Shown: positions 8,715 through 19,619 of the stretch, in pieces
Layout: every line of letters starts with the position of its first letter
How positions within the stretch are numbered: position 1 is the stretch's first letter
Source of the DNA: Hafnia alvei
GTDB lineage: Bacteria > Pseudomonadota > Gammaproteobacteria > Enterobacterales > Enterobacteriaceae
Assembly: GCF_900095695.1 (NCBI RefSeq)
Contig: NZ_FMIQ01000027.1
Span: 1-64,000 of the forward strand
Direction: 5' to 3'
DNA length: 64,000 bases
Position numbers and translations under genes: made by a program
Notes under the pieces: generated by a model
Told to the model about the DNA's origin: nothing
Seen by the model: only the letters and a program-made list of their open reading frames with translations
The model's database searches: none

Positions 8715-10583
8715 CTAAATTTCCACCTGCGTTCCAAGCTCAATAACTCGGTTTGGCGGGATCTCAAATTGGTCAGCAGCCTGAAGCGCATTTCGGCTTA
8801 ATGCCATAAACAGTTTGCCACGCGCTTTCAGATACCAAGGTCGTTTGCCTAAGATCAGCGACTCATGTGACATGAAGAACGATGTTTCCATCATCCGACA
8901 TGGCAGACCTTCGAGCCCGCAACGATGGAAGATTTCCTCCACGTTTGGCGTTTCTTTAAAACCATAGCTAGCAACGACGCGCCAGAAAGTAGGGGAAAGC
9001 TGTTCAATGGTGACACGACGAACGTTGTGTACATAAGGCGCATCTTCCGTGCGAAGCGTCAGCAAGATCACTCGCTCATGTAGCACCTTGTTATGCTTCA
9101 AGTTATGTAGCAATGCGAAAGGAATAACGTTCATCGCACGCGACATATATACCGCCGTTCCCTGCACGCGTACCGGTGGTGATTTCTCTAACGATGCGAT
9201 CATCGCTTCCAGAGAATTACCATGTTCATGCAAACGGCGTAGCAGACGGAAACGCTCACTTTTCCATGTTGTCATGATGATAAACATCACCAGTCCAAGG
9301 GCTAGTGGCAGCCAACCACCGGAGAAGAACTTCAGGGCATTGGCGGTAAATAGCGGTATATCCATGCATAGCAATCCAACAATCAGGATCATCACCACGA
9401 AGCGGTTCCAGTGCCAGTTTTTTACCGCCACGGTACAGCTGAGAATACTGGTTAATACCATGGTTCCGGTTACCGCAATACCGTAGGCTGCAGCCAGATT
9501 GCTGGAGTGTTCAAAGCTGGCAATCACAATCACCACAGAGATATACAACGCCCAGTTAATCGCAGGAATATATATCTGCCCAGCTTCCATATCCGACGTA
9601 TGAATGATTCGCATAGGCGGCAGATAACCTAAACGAACAGCTTGGCGAGTTAATGAGAATACGCCAGAAATAACGGCCTGTGAGGCAATAACTGTCGCAA
9701 AAGTTGCCAAGACAAGAAGCGGAATCAGTGCCCAATCTGGTGCTAACAAGAAGAACGGGTTTTTGATCGCTTCTGGGTTTTTCAGCAGTAATGCGCCTTG
9801 CCCAAAATAATTCAGGATCAGTGATGGAATAACAAAGAAAAACCATGCCAAACGGATAGGCTTCTTACCGAAGTGGCCCATATCGGCATACAGCGCTTCA
9901 ACGCCGGTAATCGACAGCACGACCGCCCCCAGCGCAAAGAACGCCATGGAACGATGTTCAACGAAGAACCCAATCGCCCATTTAGGGTTTAATGCTGTCA
10001 ACACTGCAGGATTATCCATGATGCTGCGCGCACCAAGAATGGCTAGTGTCAGGAACCACAGCACCATCACCGGCGCAAACAGTTTGCCGATGCTTCCCGT
10101 TCCATGTTTTTGAATGAAAAACAGGATGGTAAGAACGAATATAGAGAGAGGGACGATGTAAGGATCAAGCGACGGCGCCGCTATCTCGAGGCCTTCTATC
10201 GCTGACATCACTGAAATTGCAGGCGTAATAACCACTTCCCCATAGAAGAAGCTGCCGCCTATTAACCCCAAGATCACTAAAATCGCAGTCACTTTAGGCG
10301 CAGTATTACGCCCGGCTAATGACATCAGGGTTAATATCCCACCTTCACCTGCGTTATCTGCTCGCATGACGAAAGTCAGGTATTTAAGGGATACAATGAG
10401 GATCTGCATCCAGAAAATCAGTGAGAGAAAACCAAATACAATTTCTGGTTCAACATTAAAACCGTAGTGACCAGAAAAACACTCGCGTAAGGTATATAAA
10501 GGACTTGTACCTATATCGCCATACACCACGCCGATAGCGGCTAGTGTAACTGTCGTTAATGAACGTTTATGCTCTGAACTCAT
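8715..10583 (-). CDS. kup: Low-affinity K+ transporter Kup
   Basis: A potassium/proton symporter of the inner membrane. About twelve hydrophobic segments fill residues 12-440, followed by a cytoplasmic C-terminal domain. Conserved blocks include [18 protein letters not shown] near the N-terminus, [14 protein letters not shown], and [20 protein letters not shown]. The 10583 start gives 622 residues, exactly the E. coli length, and aligns MSSEHKRSL with the E. coli N-terminus; a start 24 bp upstream would add MFQQKKQV. It is divergent from ravA, and a family 1 repeat lies 3' of its stop codon. Confidence 0.95.
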   Translation of the reverse strand: MSSEHKRSLTTVTLAAIGVVYGDIGTSPLYTLRECFSGHYGFNVEPEIVFGFLSLIFWMQILIVSLKYLTFVMRADNAGEGGILTLMSLAGRNTAPKVTAILVILGLIGGSFFYGEVVITPAISVMSAIEGLEIAAPSLDPYIVPLSIFVLTILFFIQKHGTGSIGKLFAPVMVLWFLTLAILGARSIMDNPAVLTALNPKWAIGFFVEHRSMAFFALGAVVLSITGVEALYADMGHFGKKPIRLAWFFFVIPSLILNYFGQGALLLKNPEAIKNPFFLLAPDWALIPLLVLATFATVIASQAVISGVFSLTRQAVRLGYLPPMRIIHTSDMEAGQIYIPAINWALYISVVIVIASFEHSSNLAAAYGIAVTGTMVLTSILSCTVAVKNWHWNRFVVMILIVGLLCMDIPLFTANALKFFSGGWLPLALGLVMFIIMTTWKSERFRLLRRLHEHGNSLEAMIASLEKSPPVRVQGTAVYMSRAMNVIPFALLHNLKHNKVLHERVILLTLRTEDAPYVHNVRRVTIEQLSPTFWRVVASYGFKETPNVEEIFHRCGLEGLPCRMMETSFFMSHESLILGKRPWYLKARGKLFMALSRNALQAADQFEIPPNRVIELGTQVEI

Positions 10584-10844
10584 AACTTGTTTCTTTTGCT
10601 GGAACATCTATAAGCGATGCGCGTACTGACAGACCGAGCGCTCATAAAAAACGCACAGTATGCATAAATCAGCACAATTTCCTACTATTTAGATTAAAGG
10701 AAATATGACTGAGCCTTTGAAAACCGGCGTATAACAAGCTTAGAAAGCTTTAAAAAAATCAACAAGCTAAGCTATGAAATAAAGCTGGTCAACGCTCCAA
10801 GAAGTCGATAAAACAAAACAATCCTTGTTATGAATGGGACTATT

Positions 10845-12353
10845 ATGACGCAATCTAGCCAATTGGCCGAACGTATTTCGCGACTAAGCCATGCTTTGGA
10901 AAACGGACTTTACGAACGACAAGAAGCCATCCGGCTCTGTTTACTCGCCGCCCTATGCGGTGAAAGCGTATTTTTACTCGGCCCCCCGGGGATTGCAAAA
11001 AGCCTTATTGCTCGCCGTTTAAAATTTGCATTTCGCCATGCACGCGCCTTCGAATATCTCATGACCCGCTTCTCCACCCCTGAAGAGGTGTTTGGTCCAT
11101 TGTCGATTCAGGCTCTGAAAGACGAGGGTCGTTACCTACGCTTAACCCATGGTTATTTACCCGAAGCTGAAATTGTTTTCTTGGATGAAATTTGGAAAGC
11201 AGGCCCAGCTATCCTAAACACGCTTCTAACCGCCATTAACGAGCGCCGTTTTAGAAATGGCGACAGTGAAGACGCGATTCCAATGCGCCTGTTAGTCACA
11301 GCTTCGAATGAATTACCTGAATCAGATAGTAGCCTAGAAGCGCTCTATGACCGTATGCTTATTCGTTTATGGCTAGATAAGGTACAAGAGAAACAGAACT
11401 TCCGTGCCTTAATCACCAGCAGCCAAGACGAAAACGCAAACCCAGTACCTGAAGCATTAAGCATTTCAGACGAAGAGTTTCATGCTTGGCAGCCACAAAT
11501 CGGCAAAATCGCACTCTCGACCCACTGCTTTGAGCTCATTTATCAACTGCGCCAACGAATCAATATATTAGACGATGCACCATACATCTCTGATCGTCGT
11601 TGGAAAAAAGCGCTACGTCTTCTTCAAGCCTGCGCCTTCTTTAGTGGTCGCACCGAACTGGCACCGCTTGACCTAATTTTGCTGAAAGATTGCTTATGGC
11701 ATGATTTCGCCTCTCGCCAAATGCTTAACCAGCAGATTCAACAAATGTTGACCGATCAGGCTTATCAACAACAAAGCCTGCTGCTACAGCTACAGCAAAC
11801 GGAAGCAAGCTGGCTTCAGTCTCAACAAGAACAAAGCCAGCAACAGGCCATGACGCTACCGGTGAAAACGGGGTTATTTAACCGCAAACAGGCGCACTCT
11901 CTGCCGGATGATTTCCCCGTCGGCAAAGTCACCTTAATGCTGTTCAAGCCGTTAAAAATTCATGACATGTTGGTAACCCATATCGTCACCGACTCAGGGG
12001 ATCTCTCTCGCTGGTTGCAAAAAGGTGGAGAGTTCCGCGCCAAACTTAACGGCATTGGTTTTGCTTTACCGATTGATATCACTCTTGATGATAAACACCA
12101 GCTACAAATACGGGATGTTAGCTATCAAACCACCATGCTTTCATTGCCAGGTAAAAAGAATGGAGATATTCCTGCCGATATTCAGGAGAAAATCCAACAG
12201 ATCGAAAATACGTTGAGCGAGCAGCGACGCCTTTTTGCCTCTCACCAGCCTTGCCTATTTGTAAGCAGCGATTGGCTAGCCCAGATTGAAGCTAGTCTGG
12301 CGAGCATTGATGAAAAACTGCGTACGCTGAAAGCGACACTGAAAGGCGGGTAA
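10845..12353 (+). CDS. ravA: MoxR-family AAA+ ATPase RavA
   Basis: The AAA+ partner of ViaA; in E. coli RavA forms hexamers, binds the inducible lysine decarboxylase LdcI, and RavA-ViaA has been linked to respiratory complexes and aminoglycoside sensitisation. Walker A is GPPGIAKS (about 46-53), Walker B lies in [12 protein letters not shown], and sensor-1 in [13 protein letters not shown]-terminal triple-helical/LARA-like region follows the AAA+ core. The 10845 ATG aligns [14 protein letters not shown] with the E. coli N-terminus and gives 502 residues (E. coli 498); an ATG 15 bp upstream is possible. The next gene, viaA, starts 1 bp after the stop codon. Confidence 0.94.
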   Translation: MTQSSQLAERISRLSHALENGLYERQEAIRLCLLAALCGESVFLLGPPGIAKSLIARRLKFAFRHARAFEYLMTRFSTPEEVFGPLSIQALKDEGRYLRLTHGYLPEAEIVFLDEIWKAGPAILNTLLTAINERRFRNGDSEDAIPMRLLVTASNELPESDSSLEALYDRMLIRLWLDKVQEKQNFRALITSSQDENANPVPEALSISDEEFHAWQPQIGKIALSTHCFELIYQLRQRINILDDAPYISDRRWKKALRLLQACAFFSGRTELAPLDLILLKDCLWHDFASRQMLNQQIQQMLTDQAYQQQSLLLQLQQTEASWLQSQQEQSQQQAMTLPVKTGLFNRKQAHSLPDDFPVGKVTLMLFKPLKIHDMLVTHIVTDSGDLSRWLQKGGEFRAKLNGIGFALPIDITLDDKHQLQIRDVSYQTTMLSLPGKKNGDIPADIQEKIQQIENTLSEQRRLFASHQPCLFVSSDWLAQIEASLASIDEKLRTLKATLKGG

Positions 12354-12354
12354 T

Positions 12355-13809
12355 ATGCCAACTCTTGAAGCAGTTGAAGCCTTTTTGGTGGTCAATGAAA
12401 ACGAACTGATGCAGGATTTTCTCATTGGTTTGATGGCCGCCCCACAGCTGGCAGTTTTCTTTGAGAAATTCCCGCGCTTACGTTCGATCCTTGAAGGTGA
12501 GCTCCCAAGTTGGCGTAATCGGCTAGAAAGGAGGATCAAAGAAACCTCCGTGCCGGAAGATCTCGCGCATGAGTTCACGCTTTATCAGCATCAGTTAGGT
12601 CTTCAGAGCGCAGATTTTTTTCAGCAGCTCTCCGAGACGCTAGCCATATTGCGTGACCATGAATCCCCTTTTATCTATGAGGCTGAAGCACTTTGCCCCG
12701 ATGGCGCTACGCCGCGCAGCATTAGTTTTCAAACGCTGTTCTTGCAGCGTTGGCGATTAAGCCTGATAGCCAGAACCCTAACGCTTCATCATCAGGTTTT
12801 AGATGAGGAACGTGAGCTGTTGCAGGCCGAATTACAGCAGCGTATGCAAATCAGCGGGGCGCTGGAACCGGTGTTAGTCGATAACGAAAACGCGGCCGGC
12901 AAGCTATGGGACTTAAGTAAAGGGGAGTTACACCACGGCGATTATCAGCTCATGGTGCAATATGGCGATTTCTTAGCTCAGCAGCCTGAATTGAAAAAAC
13001 TGGCTGAGCAGCTCGGCCGCAGCCGCGCATCAACCGCTGAAGATAACCAAAGCACCGAGCAAGAAGTGGCTCGAGTGATGGTACGTGAGCCCGCCATCAT
13101 GCCTGAAGAAGTCAGCGGAATTCACCAAAGCGATGATATTTTGCGTCTCCTACCGACTGAGCTCTCGATGTTAGATATGGAAGAGCTGGAATTTGAGTTC
13201 TACCGTCGATTGCTGGAGAAACGCCTACTCAGCTACCGTTTACAAGGTGATGTTTGGCGTGAACAAGAATTTCAGCGTCCGATCACCTATCAAAAAACCC
13301 ATCAGCAACCGCGTGGCCCTTTTATCGTCTGTGTGGACACATCGGGATCTATGGGAGGGTTTAACGAACAGTGTGCCAAAGCCTTCTGTTTGGCGCTGCT
13401 GCGAGTGGCGCTTGCCGACAATCGCCGCTGCTACATCATGCTATTTTCCAGCAGCGTGGTGCAGTATGAACTCACCGCAGATTCAGGCATCGATCAGGCT
13501 ATCCGATTCTTATCACAGCGCTTTCGTGGCGGGACTGATTTAGCCCAATGTTTATCGTACACAGTGGCGATGATGAAACAATCGGCGTGGAAACAGGCTG
13601 ATGCAGTGGTTATCTCTGATTTTATCGCTCAACGATTGCCAGAGGATATGGTGAAACAGGTTCGCCAACTGCAGCAAAACAATAGCCACTGTTTTCACGC
13701 AGTGGCTATGTCTGAGCACGGAAAACCCGGCATTATGAAGATCTTTGATCATATCTGGCGCTTTAACACCGGGATCAAAGGGCGCCTGTTACGGCGCTGG
13801 AAGCGTTAA
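12355..13809 (+). CDS. viaA: VWA-domain protein ViaA, RavA partner
   Basis: A 484-residue protein (E. coli 483) with a long helical N-terminal region and a C-terminal von Willebrand factor A domain. The metal-ion-dependent adhesion site is DTSGSMGG at about residues 326-333, with the supporting threonine and aspartate in GGTDLAQ and VVISDF. In E. coli it stimulates RavA ATPase activity and tethers it to the membrane. It is translationally coupled to ravA. It is convergent with asnA, whose stop codon lies 3 bp away, with no terminator visible between them. Confidence 0.94.
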   Translation: MPTLEAVEAFLVVNENELMQDFLIGLMAAPQLAVFFEKFPRLRSILEGELPSWRNRLERRIKETSVPEDLAHEFTLYQHQLGLQSADFFQQLSETLAILRDHESPFIYEAEALCPDGATPRSISFQTLFLQRWRLSLIARTLTLHHQVLDEERELLQAELQQRMQISGALEPVLVDNENAAGKLWDLSKGELHHGDYQLMVQYGDFLAQQPELKKLAEQLGRSRASTAEDNQSTEQEVARVMVREPAIMPEEVSGIHQSDDILRLLPTELSMLDMEELEFEFYRRLLEKRLLSYRLQGDVWREQEFQRPITYQKTHQQPRGPFIVCVDTSGSMGGFNEQCAKAFCLALLRVALADNRRCYIMLFSSSVVQYELTADSGIDQAIRFLSQRFRGGTDLAQCLSYTVAMMKQSAWKQADAVVISDFIAQRLPEDMVKQVRQLQQNNSHCFHAVAMSEHGKPGIMKIFDHIWRFNTGIKGRLLRRWKR

Positions 13810-13812
13810 TGC

Positions 13813-14805
13813 TTAGAGAAGCGAGTCAATTTGATCGCGAACTTCTGGTGCCCAAACACCGCACTGTACCTGACCGATATGCTGCTGTTTTAGCATCAGC
13901 ATCACCAAGCGAGACTGACCAATGCCGCCGCCGATAGTCTGTGGCATTTCACCGCGAACCAGCGACTGATGCCATTCAAGCTTCATACGCTCTTCATCAT
14001 CGGTCAGTGCCAGCTGGCGCTTCAGAGTTTCCGCGTCAACACGGATGCCCATAGAAGAAAGCTCGAACGCATCTTCTAACACTGGGTTCCACACCACGAT
14101 ATCGCCGTTCAAACCAGCAAAACCTTCTTCGCCAATCGACGTCCAGTCATCATAGTCTGGAGCACGAACATCATGCGCTTTGCCGTGCGATAGCTTTCCA
14201 CCGATACCAATCAAGAATACCGCCCCTAATTCTTTCGCAATGGCACGTTCACGGCCTTTTGCATCCAGATCGGGGAAACGGCGCAGCAGCGTTTCGCTGT
14301 GGATAAAATGGATCTCTTCTGGCAAAGAAGGTTCGATACCAAATTCAGCGGCAACTTCTGCCTCAGTTGCTTTCATTGCGGCGTAAATTTTACGTACGGT
14401 TTCTTTTAAAAACTCAGGTGTACGCTGGCCATCGCCCATAACGCGTTCCCAATCCCACTGGTCAACGAAAACCGAGTGAATTGGCGTCAGACGGTCTTCA
14501 TCTGGGCGCAGCGCTTTCATGTGGGTGTATAAGCCTTCACCTGGGCCAAAATCATGCATACCCAAGGTTTTGCGTTTCCACTTAGCCAGAGAATGCACAA
14601 CTTCAAAAGTATCTTGCGGTAACGTCTTCACTTTTACCTGTACCGCTTTTTCGCTGCCAGACAGGTTATCCTGAGTACCATCACCTAAGCGGCTCAGAAT
14701 CGGTGCTTGAACTTCAATTAAACCAAGCTGCTTTTCCAGCTGGCGAGAGAAGGAAGATTTCACGAAGCTGATTTGTTGTTGTTTTTGTATAAATTGTTTT
14801 TTCAT
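13813..14805 (-). CDS. asnA: Aspartate-ammonia ligase (asparagine synthetase A)
   Basis: Makes asparagine from aspartate, ammonia and ATP through an aspartyl-AMP intermediate, using a class II aminoacyl-tRNA-synthetase-like fold. The 14805 start gives 330 residues, the E. coli length, and aligns [17 protein letters not shown] with the family N-terminus; MRTA upstream is an optional extension. Conserved blocks are [41 protein letters not shown] and the C-terminal [11 protein letters not shown] active-site region. It is divergent from asnC, which activates it in E. coli when asparagine is low. Confidence 0.95.
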   Translation of the reverse strand: MKKQFIQKQQQISFVKSSFSRQLEKQLGLIEVQAPILSRLGDGTQDNLSGSEKAVQVKVKTLPQDTFEVVHSLAKWKRKTLGMHDFGPGEGLYTHMKALRPDEDRLTPIHSVFVDQWDWERVMGDGQRTPEFLKETVRKIYAAMKATEAEVAAEFGIEPSLPEEIHFIHSETLLRRFPDLDAKGRERAIAKELGAVFLIGIGGKLSHGKAHDVRAPDYDDWTSIGEEGFAGLNGDIVVWNPVLEDAFELSSMGIRVDAETLKRQLALTDDEERMKLEWHQSLVRGEMPQTIGGGIGQSRLVMLMLKQQHIGQVQCGVWAPEVRDQIDSLL

Positions 14806-14959
14806 TGCCGTTCTCACATTAACCTGTCTTTGTTAAAACAGATTAAGCAACAGAATGGCATCAAGATTCAATATCCAACAATAAATATTGCCCTTTAGGT
14901 TTTATTCCATCATTTTTAACCCGTTTAAAATAACTAATCGCTAAAAAAGAGGTGATAAA
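14806..14959. promoter_or_regulatory. Divergent asnA/asnC promoter region
   Basis: This 154-bp A/T-rich gap separates two genes that in E. coli share regulation by AsnC: activation of asnA, repression of asnC. I cannot mark a clear AsnC site or -35/-10 pair by eye. The asnC ribosome-binding site AGAGGTG is at 14949-14954. Confidence 0.45.
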
Positions 14960-15421
14960 TTGGCAGAAATTTACCAGATCGATAATCTCGATCGCGGCAT
15001 TCTTAACGCTTTAATGGAAAATGCGCGCACGCCATACGCTGAATTAGCCAAAGTCTTCAACGTGAGTCCAGGCACTATTCATGTTCGCGTAGAGAAAATG
15101 AAGCAGGCGGGAATTATTACCGGAGCCTGTATACAGGTGAGCCCAAAGAAGCTGGGTTACGATGTTTGCTGCTTTATAGGCATCATTTTGAAAAGTGCCA
15201 AAGACTATCCGTCGGCATTAGCGCGCTTAGAGAGTTTAGAAGAAGTCGTTGAAGCTTATTACACCACCGGGCACTACAGCATCTTTATTAAGGTCATGAC
15301 ACGATCAATTGATGCACTCCAGCATGTACTTATCAACAAGATCCAGACCATCGACGAGATCCAATCCACAGAAACGCTGATCTCCTTACAGAATCCCATC
15401 ATGCGCGATATTACGCCCTAA
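14960..15421 (+). CDS. asnC: Lrp/AsnC-family regulator AsnC
   Basis: A 153-residue regulator (E. coli 152) with an N-terminal winged HTH (LAKVFNVSPGTIHVRVEKM, about residues 30-48). The C-terminal RAM/ACT-like domain binds asparagine. It controls asnA and its own gene. The start appears to be TTG at 14960: an AGAGGTG ribosome-binding site sits just upstream, and the translated MAEIYQIDNLDRGIL aligns with the E. coli N-terminus with no ATG or GTG available nearby. It is co-oriented with mioC. Confidence 0.94.
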   Translation: MAEIYQIDNLDRGILNALMENARTPYAELAKVFNVSPGTIHVRVEKMKQAGIITGACIQVSPKKLGYDVCCFIGIILKSAKDYPSALARLESLEEVVEAYYTTGHYSIFIKVMTRSIDALQHVLINKIQTIDEIQSTETLISLQNPIMRDITP

Positions 15422-15443
15422 GTTATTTTCTTTCATACCCACA

Positions 15444-15483
15444 TTATCCACAGGTAGATCCCAGCCCTTTCCCGGCGTACAAT
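15444..15483 (+). promoter_or_regulatory. mioC promoter region with consensus DnaA box
   Basis: A perfect DnaA box TTATCCACA is at 15444-15452, and a -10 candidate TACAAT is at 15478-15483, 28 bp before the mioC ATG. In E. coli, DnaA bound at this site represses mioC transcription, which would otherwise run rightward through oriC. I see no convincing -35, which fits activator- or repressor-tuned promoters. Confidence 0.7.
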
Positions 15484-15511
15484 AGCCGCCTTTATAAAGG
15501 TTGGGATCATT

Positions 15512-15955
15512 ATGGCTGATATAACTCTCATCAGTGGCAGCACCTTAGGTAGCGCCGAATATGTTGCTGAGCACCTGGCTGAAAAGCTGGAAGAACAGGG
15601 CTATTCAGCAGAGATACTGCACGGTCCTGAACTCGATGAAGTTCCCTTGCAAGGTATTTGGCTGGTGGTAACGTCAACACATGGTGCCGGAGACCTTCCC
15701 GATAACCTCCAACCTTTATTCGAACAAATTGAAACTCAGCAACCCGATCTTACTCAGGTTCGCTTTGGTGCTATTGGTCTCGGTAGTAGTGAATACGACA
15801 CCTTCTGTGGAGGGATCAAAACCGTCGATCGTATATTGATCGCTTTTGGTGCTCAACGGATCGGCGATACGCTGGAGATCGATATTACCAAACACGATAT
15901 TCCTGAGGATCCCGCTGAGATTTGGCTCACGAAATGGGTCAAAGTTATCAATTAA
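15512..15955 (+). CDS. mioC: Flavodoxin MioC
   Basis: A small FMN-binding flavodoxin of 147 residues, as in E. coli, where it supports biotin synthase activity in vitro. The phosphate-binding loop is ISGSTLGSAEYVAE (about 7-20), and the flavin-contacting loops are STHGAGDLPDN and LGSSEYDTFCGG. It lies immediately left of oriC and is transcribed toward it, a position conserved in enterobacteria. Confidence 0.95.
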   Translation: MADITLISGSTLGSAEYVAEHLAEKLEEQGYSAEILHGPELDEVPLQGIWLVVTSTHGAGDLPDNLQPLFEQIETQQPDLTQVRFGAIGLGSSEYDTFCGGIKTVDRILIAFGAQRIGDTLEIDITKHDIPEDPAEIWLTKWVKVIN

Positions 15956-16230
15956 GCGTACAAATTGTGCGATCGGTATGTGGATAAGTATGCTTAAAAG
16001 GGTCTGATAACCGGTAGTTATCCCAATAACAACCGGAGTACGTTTTTCAGCCTGTGTATAAAGTGCCATTTAGATCCCAGCTTATACGGAATGGGATCAC
16101 CGATCATCCACAACCAATGATCCTCTATAGGATATTGATCTCAATGTCGAAATTAGGCTTATCCACAGAGGATCGCGATCCTAGTAGTAAGATCTAATAA
16201 AGAGATCCTTAAATAAAAAGATCTTTTTAA
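15956..16230. other. oriC: Chromosomal replication origin oriC
   Basis: The arrangement mirrors E. coli oriC between mioC and mnmG. The DnaA boxes are R4 TGTGGATAA (15979-15987), an R3-like GTTATCCCA (16017-16025), R2 TGTGTATAA (16053-16061), R5M-like TCATCCACA (16104-16112) and R1 TTATCCACA (16159-16167). Next comes the unwinding region of three 13-mers beginning GATC on the minus strand (16182-16194, 16195-16207, 16211-16223). Eleven GATC Dam/SeqA sites lie between 15971 and 16223. The IHF and Fis sites cannot be assigned with confidence by eye. Confidence 0.97.
16182..16223. other. oriC DNA-unwinding element, three AT-rich 13-mers
   Basis: Read on the minus strand, the left 13-mer is GATCTTTTTATTT (16211-16223), the middle GATCTCTTTATTA (16195-16207) and the right GATCTTACTACTA (16182-16194). 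The left and middle repeats differ from E. coli by only a few bases; the right is the most diverged. This is where DnaA-ATP opens the duplex and DnaB helicase is loaded. Confidence 0.9.
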
Positions 16231-16253
16231 TACTTAGTGATTCTCCTACCCGT

Positions 16254-16281
16254 TTGACCTTCCTCTAAACTTGAGTAGAAT
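16254..16281 (+). promoter_or_regulatory. mnmG (gidA) promoter
   Basis: TTGACC (-35, 16254-16259) and TAGAAT (-10, 16276-16281) with a 16-bp spacer lie between the unwinding element and mnmG, on the plus strand. In E. coli the gid promoter sits here, and transcription away from oriC assists initiation. Confidence 0.8.
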
Positions 16282-16341
16282 CCCCACCCCAAGGCAAAAA
16301 CGATCGTTCATAGCCTTCCGGTCTTCGCGAGGTGCAGTACC

Positions 16342-18231
16342 ATGTTCTATCCAGATATCTTTGACGTCATCATTATCGGTGGTGGCCATGCAGGCACAGA
16401 AGCTGCAATGGCGTCCGCTCGAATGGGGCGACAAACTTTATTATTAACGCATAACATTGATACGCTTGGACAAATGTCTTGTAACCCAGCGATCGGTGGT
16501 ATCGGAAAGGGACATCTGGTTAAAGAAGTCGATGCGTTAGGCGGCTTAATGGCAACCGCAATTGACCACGGCGGCATTCAGTTTAGGATACTAAACAGCA
16601 GCAAAGGACCAGCCGTTAGAGCCACTCGTGCTCAGGCTGACCGTGTTCTGTATCGCCAAGCGGTACGCACTGCGTTGGAAAACCAGCCTAATCTGATGAT
16701 CTTCCAGCAAGCGGTTGAAGATCTGATTGTCGAGAACGATCGTGTTGTAGGTGCTGTAACCCAAATGGGGTTGAAATTCCGTGCCAAAGCCGTTGTGTTG
16801 ACCGTCGGAACCTTCCTCGATGGCAAGATTCACATTGGTCTGGAAAATTACAGCGGTGGCCGTGCAGGGGATCCTCCTGCTATCGCCCTTTCTCGTCGTC
16901 TACGCGAATTGCCACTGCGCGTTAACCGTTTAAAAACGGGAACACCGCCGCGTATTGATGCCAGAACTATCGATTTCAGCGTATTAGCACCACAGTATGG
17001 TGATAATCCATCTCCGGTATTCTCGTTTATGGGGAATGCTTCTCAGCACCCAGAGCAAATGCCGTGTTACATCACGCACACCAACGAACGAACTCATGAC
17101 GTGATCCGTAATAATTTGGATCGTAGTCCGATGTATGCCGGGATCATTGAAGGGATCGGGCCACGATACTGCCCGTCGATCGAAGACAAAGTTATGCGCT
17201 TTGCCGATCGTAATGCTCATCAGATCTTCCTTGAACCTGAAGGACTAACCAGTAACGAAATATATCCAAACGGCATCTCAACCAGTTTGCCATTTGACGT
17301 TCAGATGCAAATCGTTCGTTCAATGGAGGGGATGGAAAATGCGCGGATTGTTCGCCCAGGCTATGCCATTGAGTACGATTTCTTCGATCCACGTGATTTG
17401 AAACCAACGCTGGAAAGCAAACATATCCAAGGTTTGTTCTTCGCTGGGCAAATCAACGGCACAACCGGCTATGAAGAGGCTGCCGCTCAAGGGCTATTGG
17501 CGGGTCTGAATGCGGGACGCTTTGCTAACGAAGATGAAGGTTGGTCACCACGTCGCGATCAGGCGTATCTGGGCGTGCTGGTGGACGACCTGTGTACTTT
17601 GGGTACCAAAGAACCGTATCGAATGTTTACCTCGCGCGCGGAGTATCGCTTGATGCTGCGTGAAGATAACGCGGATTTACGTTTAACCGCCATCGGCCGC
17701 GAACTTGGTTTAGTGGATGATGCTCGTTGGGCCCACTTCAATCAGAAACTTGAAAATATTGAGCGTGAACGCCAGCGCTTACGTGACATTTGGGTTCATC
17801 CAAATGCTGAACACGTTGCTCAACTAAATGAAATCCTAAAAGCGCCTCTTTCTCGTGAAGCTAACGGTGAAGATCTACTGCGTCGTCCTGAGATCGATTA
17901 TGTCAAACTGACGAAACTTGCTCAGTTTGCGCCTGGATTGGAAGATGAAAAAGCGTCCGAACAGGTTGAGATCCAAGTGAAATACGAAGGCTACATTGCT
18001 CGTCAGCAGGAAGAAATTGAAAAACACCTGCGTAACGAAAATACGCTTTTGCCGGCTGACTTAGATTATTCGCTGGTTTCTGGGCTGTCTAATGAAGTCA
18101 TTGCGAAGCTTAACGATCACAAACCAAGCTCAATTGGTCAGGCATCACGTATTTCAGGAATAACGCCTGCTGCCATCTCAATTTTGCTGATTTGGCTGAA
18201 AAAGCAGGGCTTACTGCGACGTAGTGCTTAA
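16342..18231 (+). CDS. mnmG: tRNA uridine-5-carboxymethylaminomethyl synthesis protein MnmG
   Basis: FAD-dependent partner of MnmE (also in this window, 44713-46077). Together they install the (carboxymethyl)aminomethyl group on U34 of several tRNAs. It has 629 residues, identical in length to E. coli. The FAD-binding motif is [14 protein letters not shown] near residues 11-24, followed by the conserved [12 protein letters not shown] block and [16 protein letters not shown]. The C-terminal helical domain ends [10 protein letters not shown]. It starts 12 bp after a GAGGTGCAG site. A terminator follows at 18241. Confidence 0.98.
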   Translation: MFYPDIFDVIIIGGGHAGTEAAMASARMGRQTLLLTHNIDTLGQMSCNPAIGGIGKGHLVKEVDALGGLMATAIDHGGIQFRILNSSKGPAVRATRAQADRVLYRQAVRTALENQPNLMIFQQAVEDLIVENDRVVGAVTQMGLKFRAKAVVLTVGTFLDGKIHIGLENYSGGRAGDPPAIALSRRLRELPLRVNRLKTGTPPRIDARTIDFSVLAPQYGDNPSPVFSFMGNASQHPEQMPCYITHTNERTHDVIRNNLDRSPMYAGIIEGIGPRYCPSIEDKVMRFADRNAHQIFLEPEGLTSNEIYPNGISTSLPFDVQMQIVRSMEGMENARIVRPGYAIEYDFFDPRDLKPTLESKHIQGLFFAGQINGTTGYEEAAAQGLLAGLNAGRFANEDEGWSPRRDQAYLGVLVDDLCTLGTKEPYRMFTSRAEYRLMLREDNADLRLTAIGRELGLVDDARWAHFNQKLENIERERQRLRDIWVHPNAEHVAQLNEILKAPLSREANGEDLLRRPEIDYVKLTKLAQFAPGLEDEKASEQVEIQVKYEGYIARQQEEIEKHLRNENTLLPADLDYSLVSGLSNEVIAKLNDHKPSSIGQASRISGITPAAISILLIWLKKQGLLRRSA

Positions 18232-18240
18232 ATCTGTCTA

Positions 18241-18269
18241 AAACCGCACCGAACAGTGCGGTTTTTTTA
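18241..18269 (+). terminator. Rho-independent terminator after mnmG
   Basis: AAACCGCAC pairs with GTGCGGTTT around a short loop, followed by a T-run ending at 18269. It separates mnmG from rsmG, which therefore needs readthrough or its own promoter. Confidence 0.88.
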
Positions 18270-18359
18270 TTGCTATGCTTCACTCTGTTCCGATTTAACT
18301 GCATCATACTGGGCTTGGCCTTTTAAGGCTGATGCCCATGTCTGACCGAGGATTCTTCA

Positions 18360-18980
18360 GTGCAAAAACAACTCGATACTCTGCTAGCTAAAGCTGGAAT
18401 TTCGCTAACCGATCAGCAAAAACAACAGCTATTAGGGTATGTTGGTTTGTTGGATAAGTGGAATAAGGCTTATAACCTGACTTCTGTCCGCGATCCTAAA
18501 GAGATGTTAGTACGTCATATTCTCGACAGTATCGTGGTTAACCCTTTCCTGAAAGGCGACCGCTTTATTGATGTTGGGACTGGCCCGGGTCTTCCTGGTA
18601 TCCCGTTGGCCATCGTTCGTCCTGAGTCTCATTTCACACTTCTCGACAGCTTGGGTAAGCGCGTGCGTTTTCTGCGTCAGGTACAGCATGAGCTGAAGCT
18701 GACCAACATCGAACCAGTACAAAGTCGAGTTGAAGAGTTCCCCGCTGAGCCACCGTTTGACGGCGTTATTAGCCGCGCATTTGCCTCACTTCAGGATATG
18801 ATTTCTTGGTGTCATCATTTGCCAAAGGCAGAGACTGGCCGCTTTTATGCGTTGAAAGGGGTTCGCCCTGATGACGAACTGGCGCAGTTACCTTCTGGGA
18901 TTGAGCTGGTGTCCGTGGAACGGCTACATGTACCGACTCTTGATGGTGAAAGGCATTTGGTTATTCTTAAGGCAAACTAA
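18360..18980 (+). CDS. rsmG: 16S rRNA G527 N7-methyltransferase RsmG (GidB)
   Basis: A SAM-dependent methyltransferase of 206 residues (E. coli 207) that methylates G527 in the 530 loop of 16S rRNA; its loss gives low-level streptomycin resistance. The SAM-binding motif is [16 protein letters not shown] near residues 62-77, and [11 protein letters not shown] and ISRAFASL follow. Translation begins at GTG (18360), with a GAGG site 9 bp upstream. It stands 129 bp after mnmG, behind a terminator. Confidence 0.96.
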   Translation: MQKQLDTLLAKAGISLTDQQKQQLLGYVGLLDKWNKAYNLTSVRDPKEMLVRHILDSIVVNPFLKGDRFIDVGTGPGLPGIPLAIVRPESHFTLLDSLGKRVRFLRQVQHELKLTNIEPVQSRVEEFPAEPPFDGVISRAFASLQDMISWCHHLPKAETGRFYALKGVRPDDELAQLPSGIELVSVERLHVPTLDGERHLVILKAN

Positions 18981-19619
18981 TTTTGTCTTTTGTCAAAAAA
19001 AGTTAAAAAAGTTACGGTTGAGAACTAATCATTGAATAGCTAAATAATTAGCCTGATTTGTTTTTAGTTTTTACTTTTTTTTCACAAATTGCGCGATGAA
19101 AAGACGATGTTCTTACCGACCGCACTGTCTGTTTAGCAAACAAATTAATTAAATGCGCTATTTTTAGTTGGATTAAAGGTAGAAATAAACAATTAAAGAT
19201 GTCTGGTTTGTCAATAATATGTTTATTTCTGGTTTGATAAATGAAACCTAAAGTTTTAAATTTTAACTTTATGATTTTAAATAAATTAAAGCGCTCATTT
19301 AGCTAAAACAGAGTAAAGACCACATGGTATATAAGACTTCTCTGTTTTTACTTTTGTGATCTGTGATCGCTCATATATTGTAACGGTGGAATTGTCGGAC
19401 AAAGTAATGAGATATGATATTCTGACAATTCTTAGCGATTGTCGTAAAAGGTGAAAGTATTTAATTTATTATTCACTTTTTCGCTACTTATCCATTGAAT
19501 TTGTTGGTGTGCACCGTATAATTTGCTCGTTTTTCTAGCTTGACTCGGCTTCGTAAAGGCAGTTTTATTACGTCACTCAATCAGCATACCCCCAGAGGGG
19601 TACGGAGAGAGCAAACGTC
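18981..19619 (+). other. AT-rich 639-bp leader/promoter region upstream of atpI
   Basis: No credible gene is visible. The first 400 bp are strikingly A/T rich with runs of T and A. A dyad GAATTGTC (19389-19396) / GACAATTC (19424-19431) lies near the right end. The likely atp operon promoter is at 19495-19522. A TACCCC/GGGGTA hairpin (19587-19602) sits just before the atpI ribosome-binding site. H-NS or IHF binding is plausible for such DNA but is inferred. Confidence 0.7.
19495..19522 (+). promoter_or_regulatory. Probable atp operon promoter
   Basis: TTGAAT (19495-19500) and a perfect TATAAT (19517-19522) are 16 bp apart, 98 bp upstream of the atpI ATG. It is the best sigma-70 match in the gene-free region before the operon. 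Confidence 0.75.
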
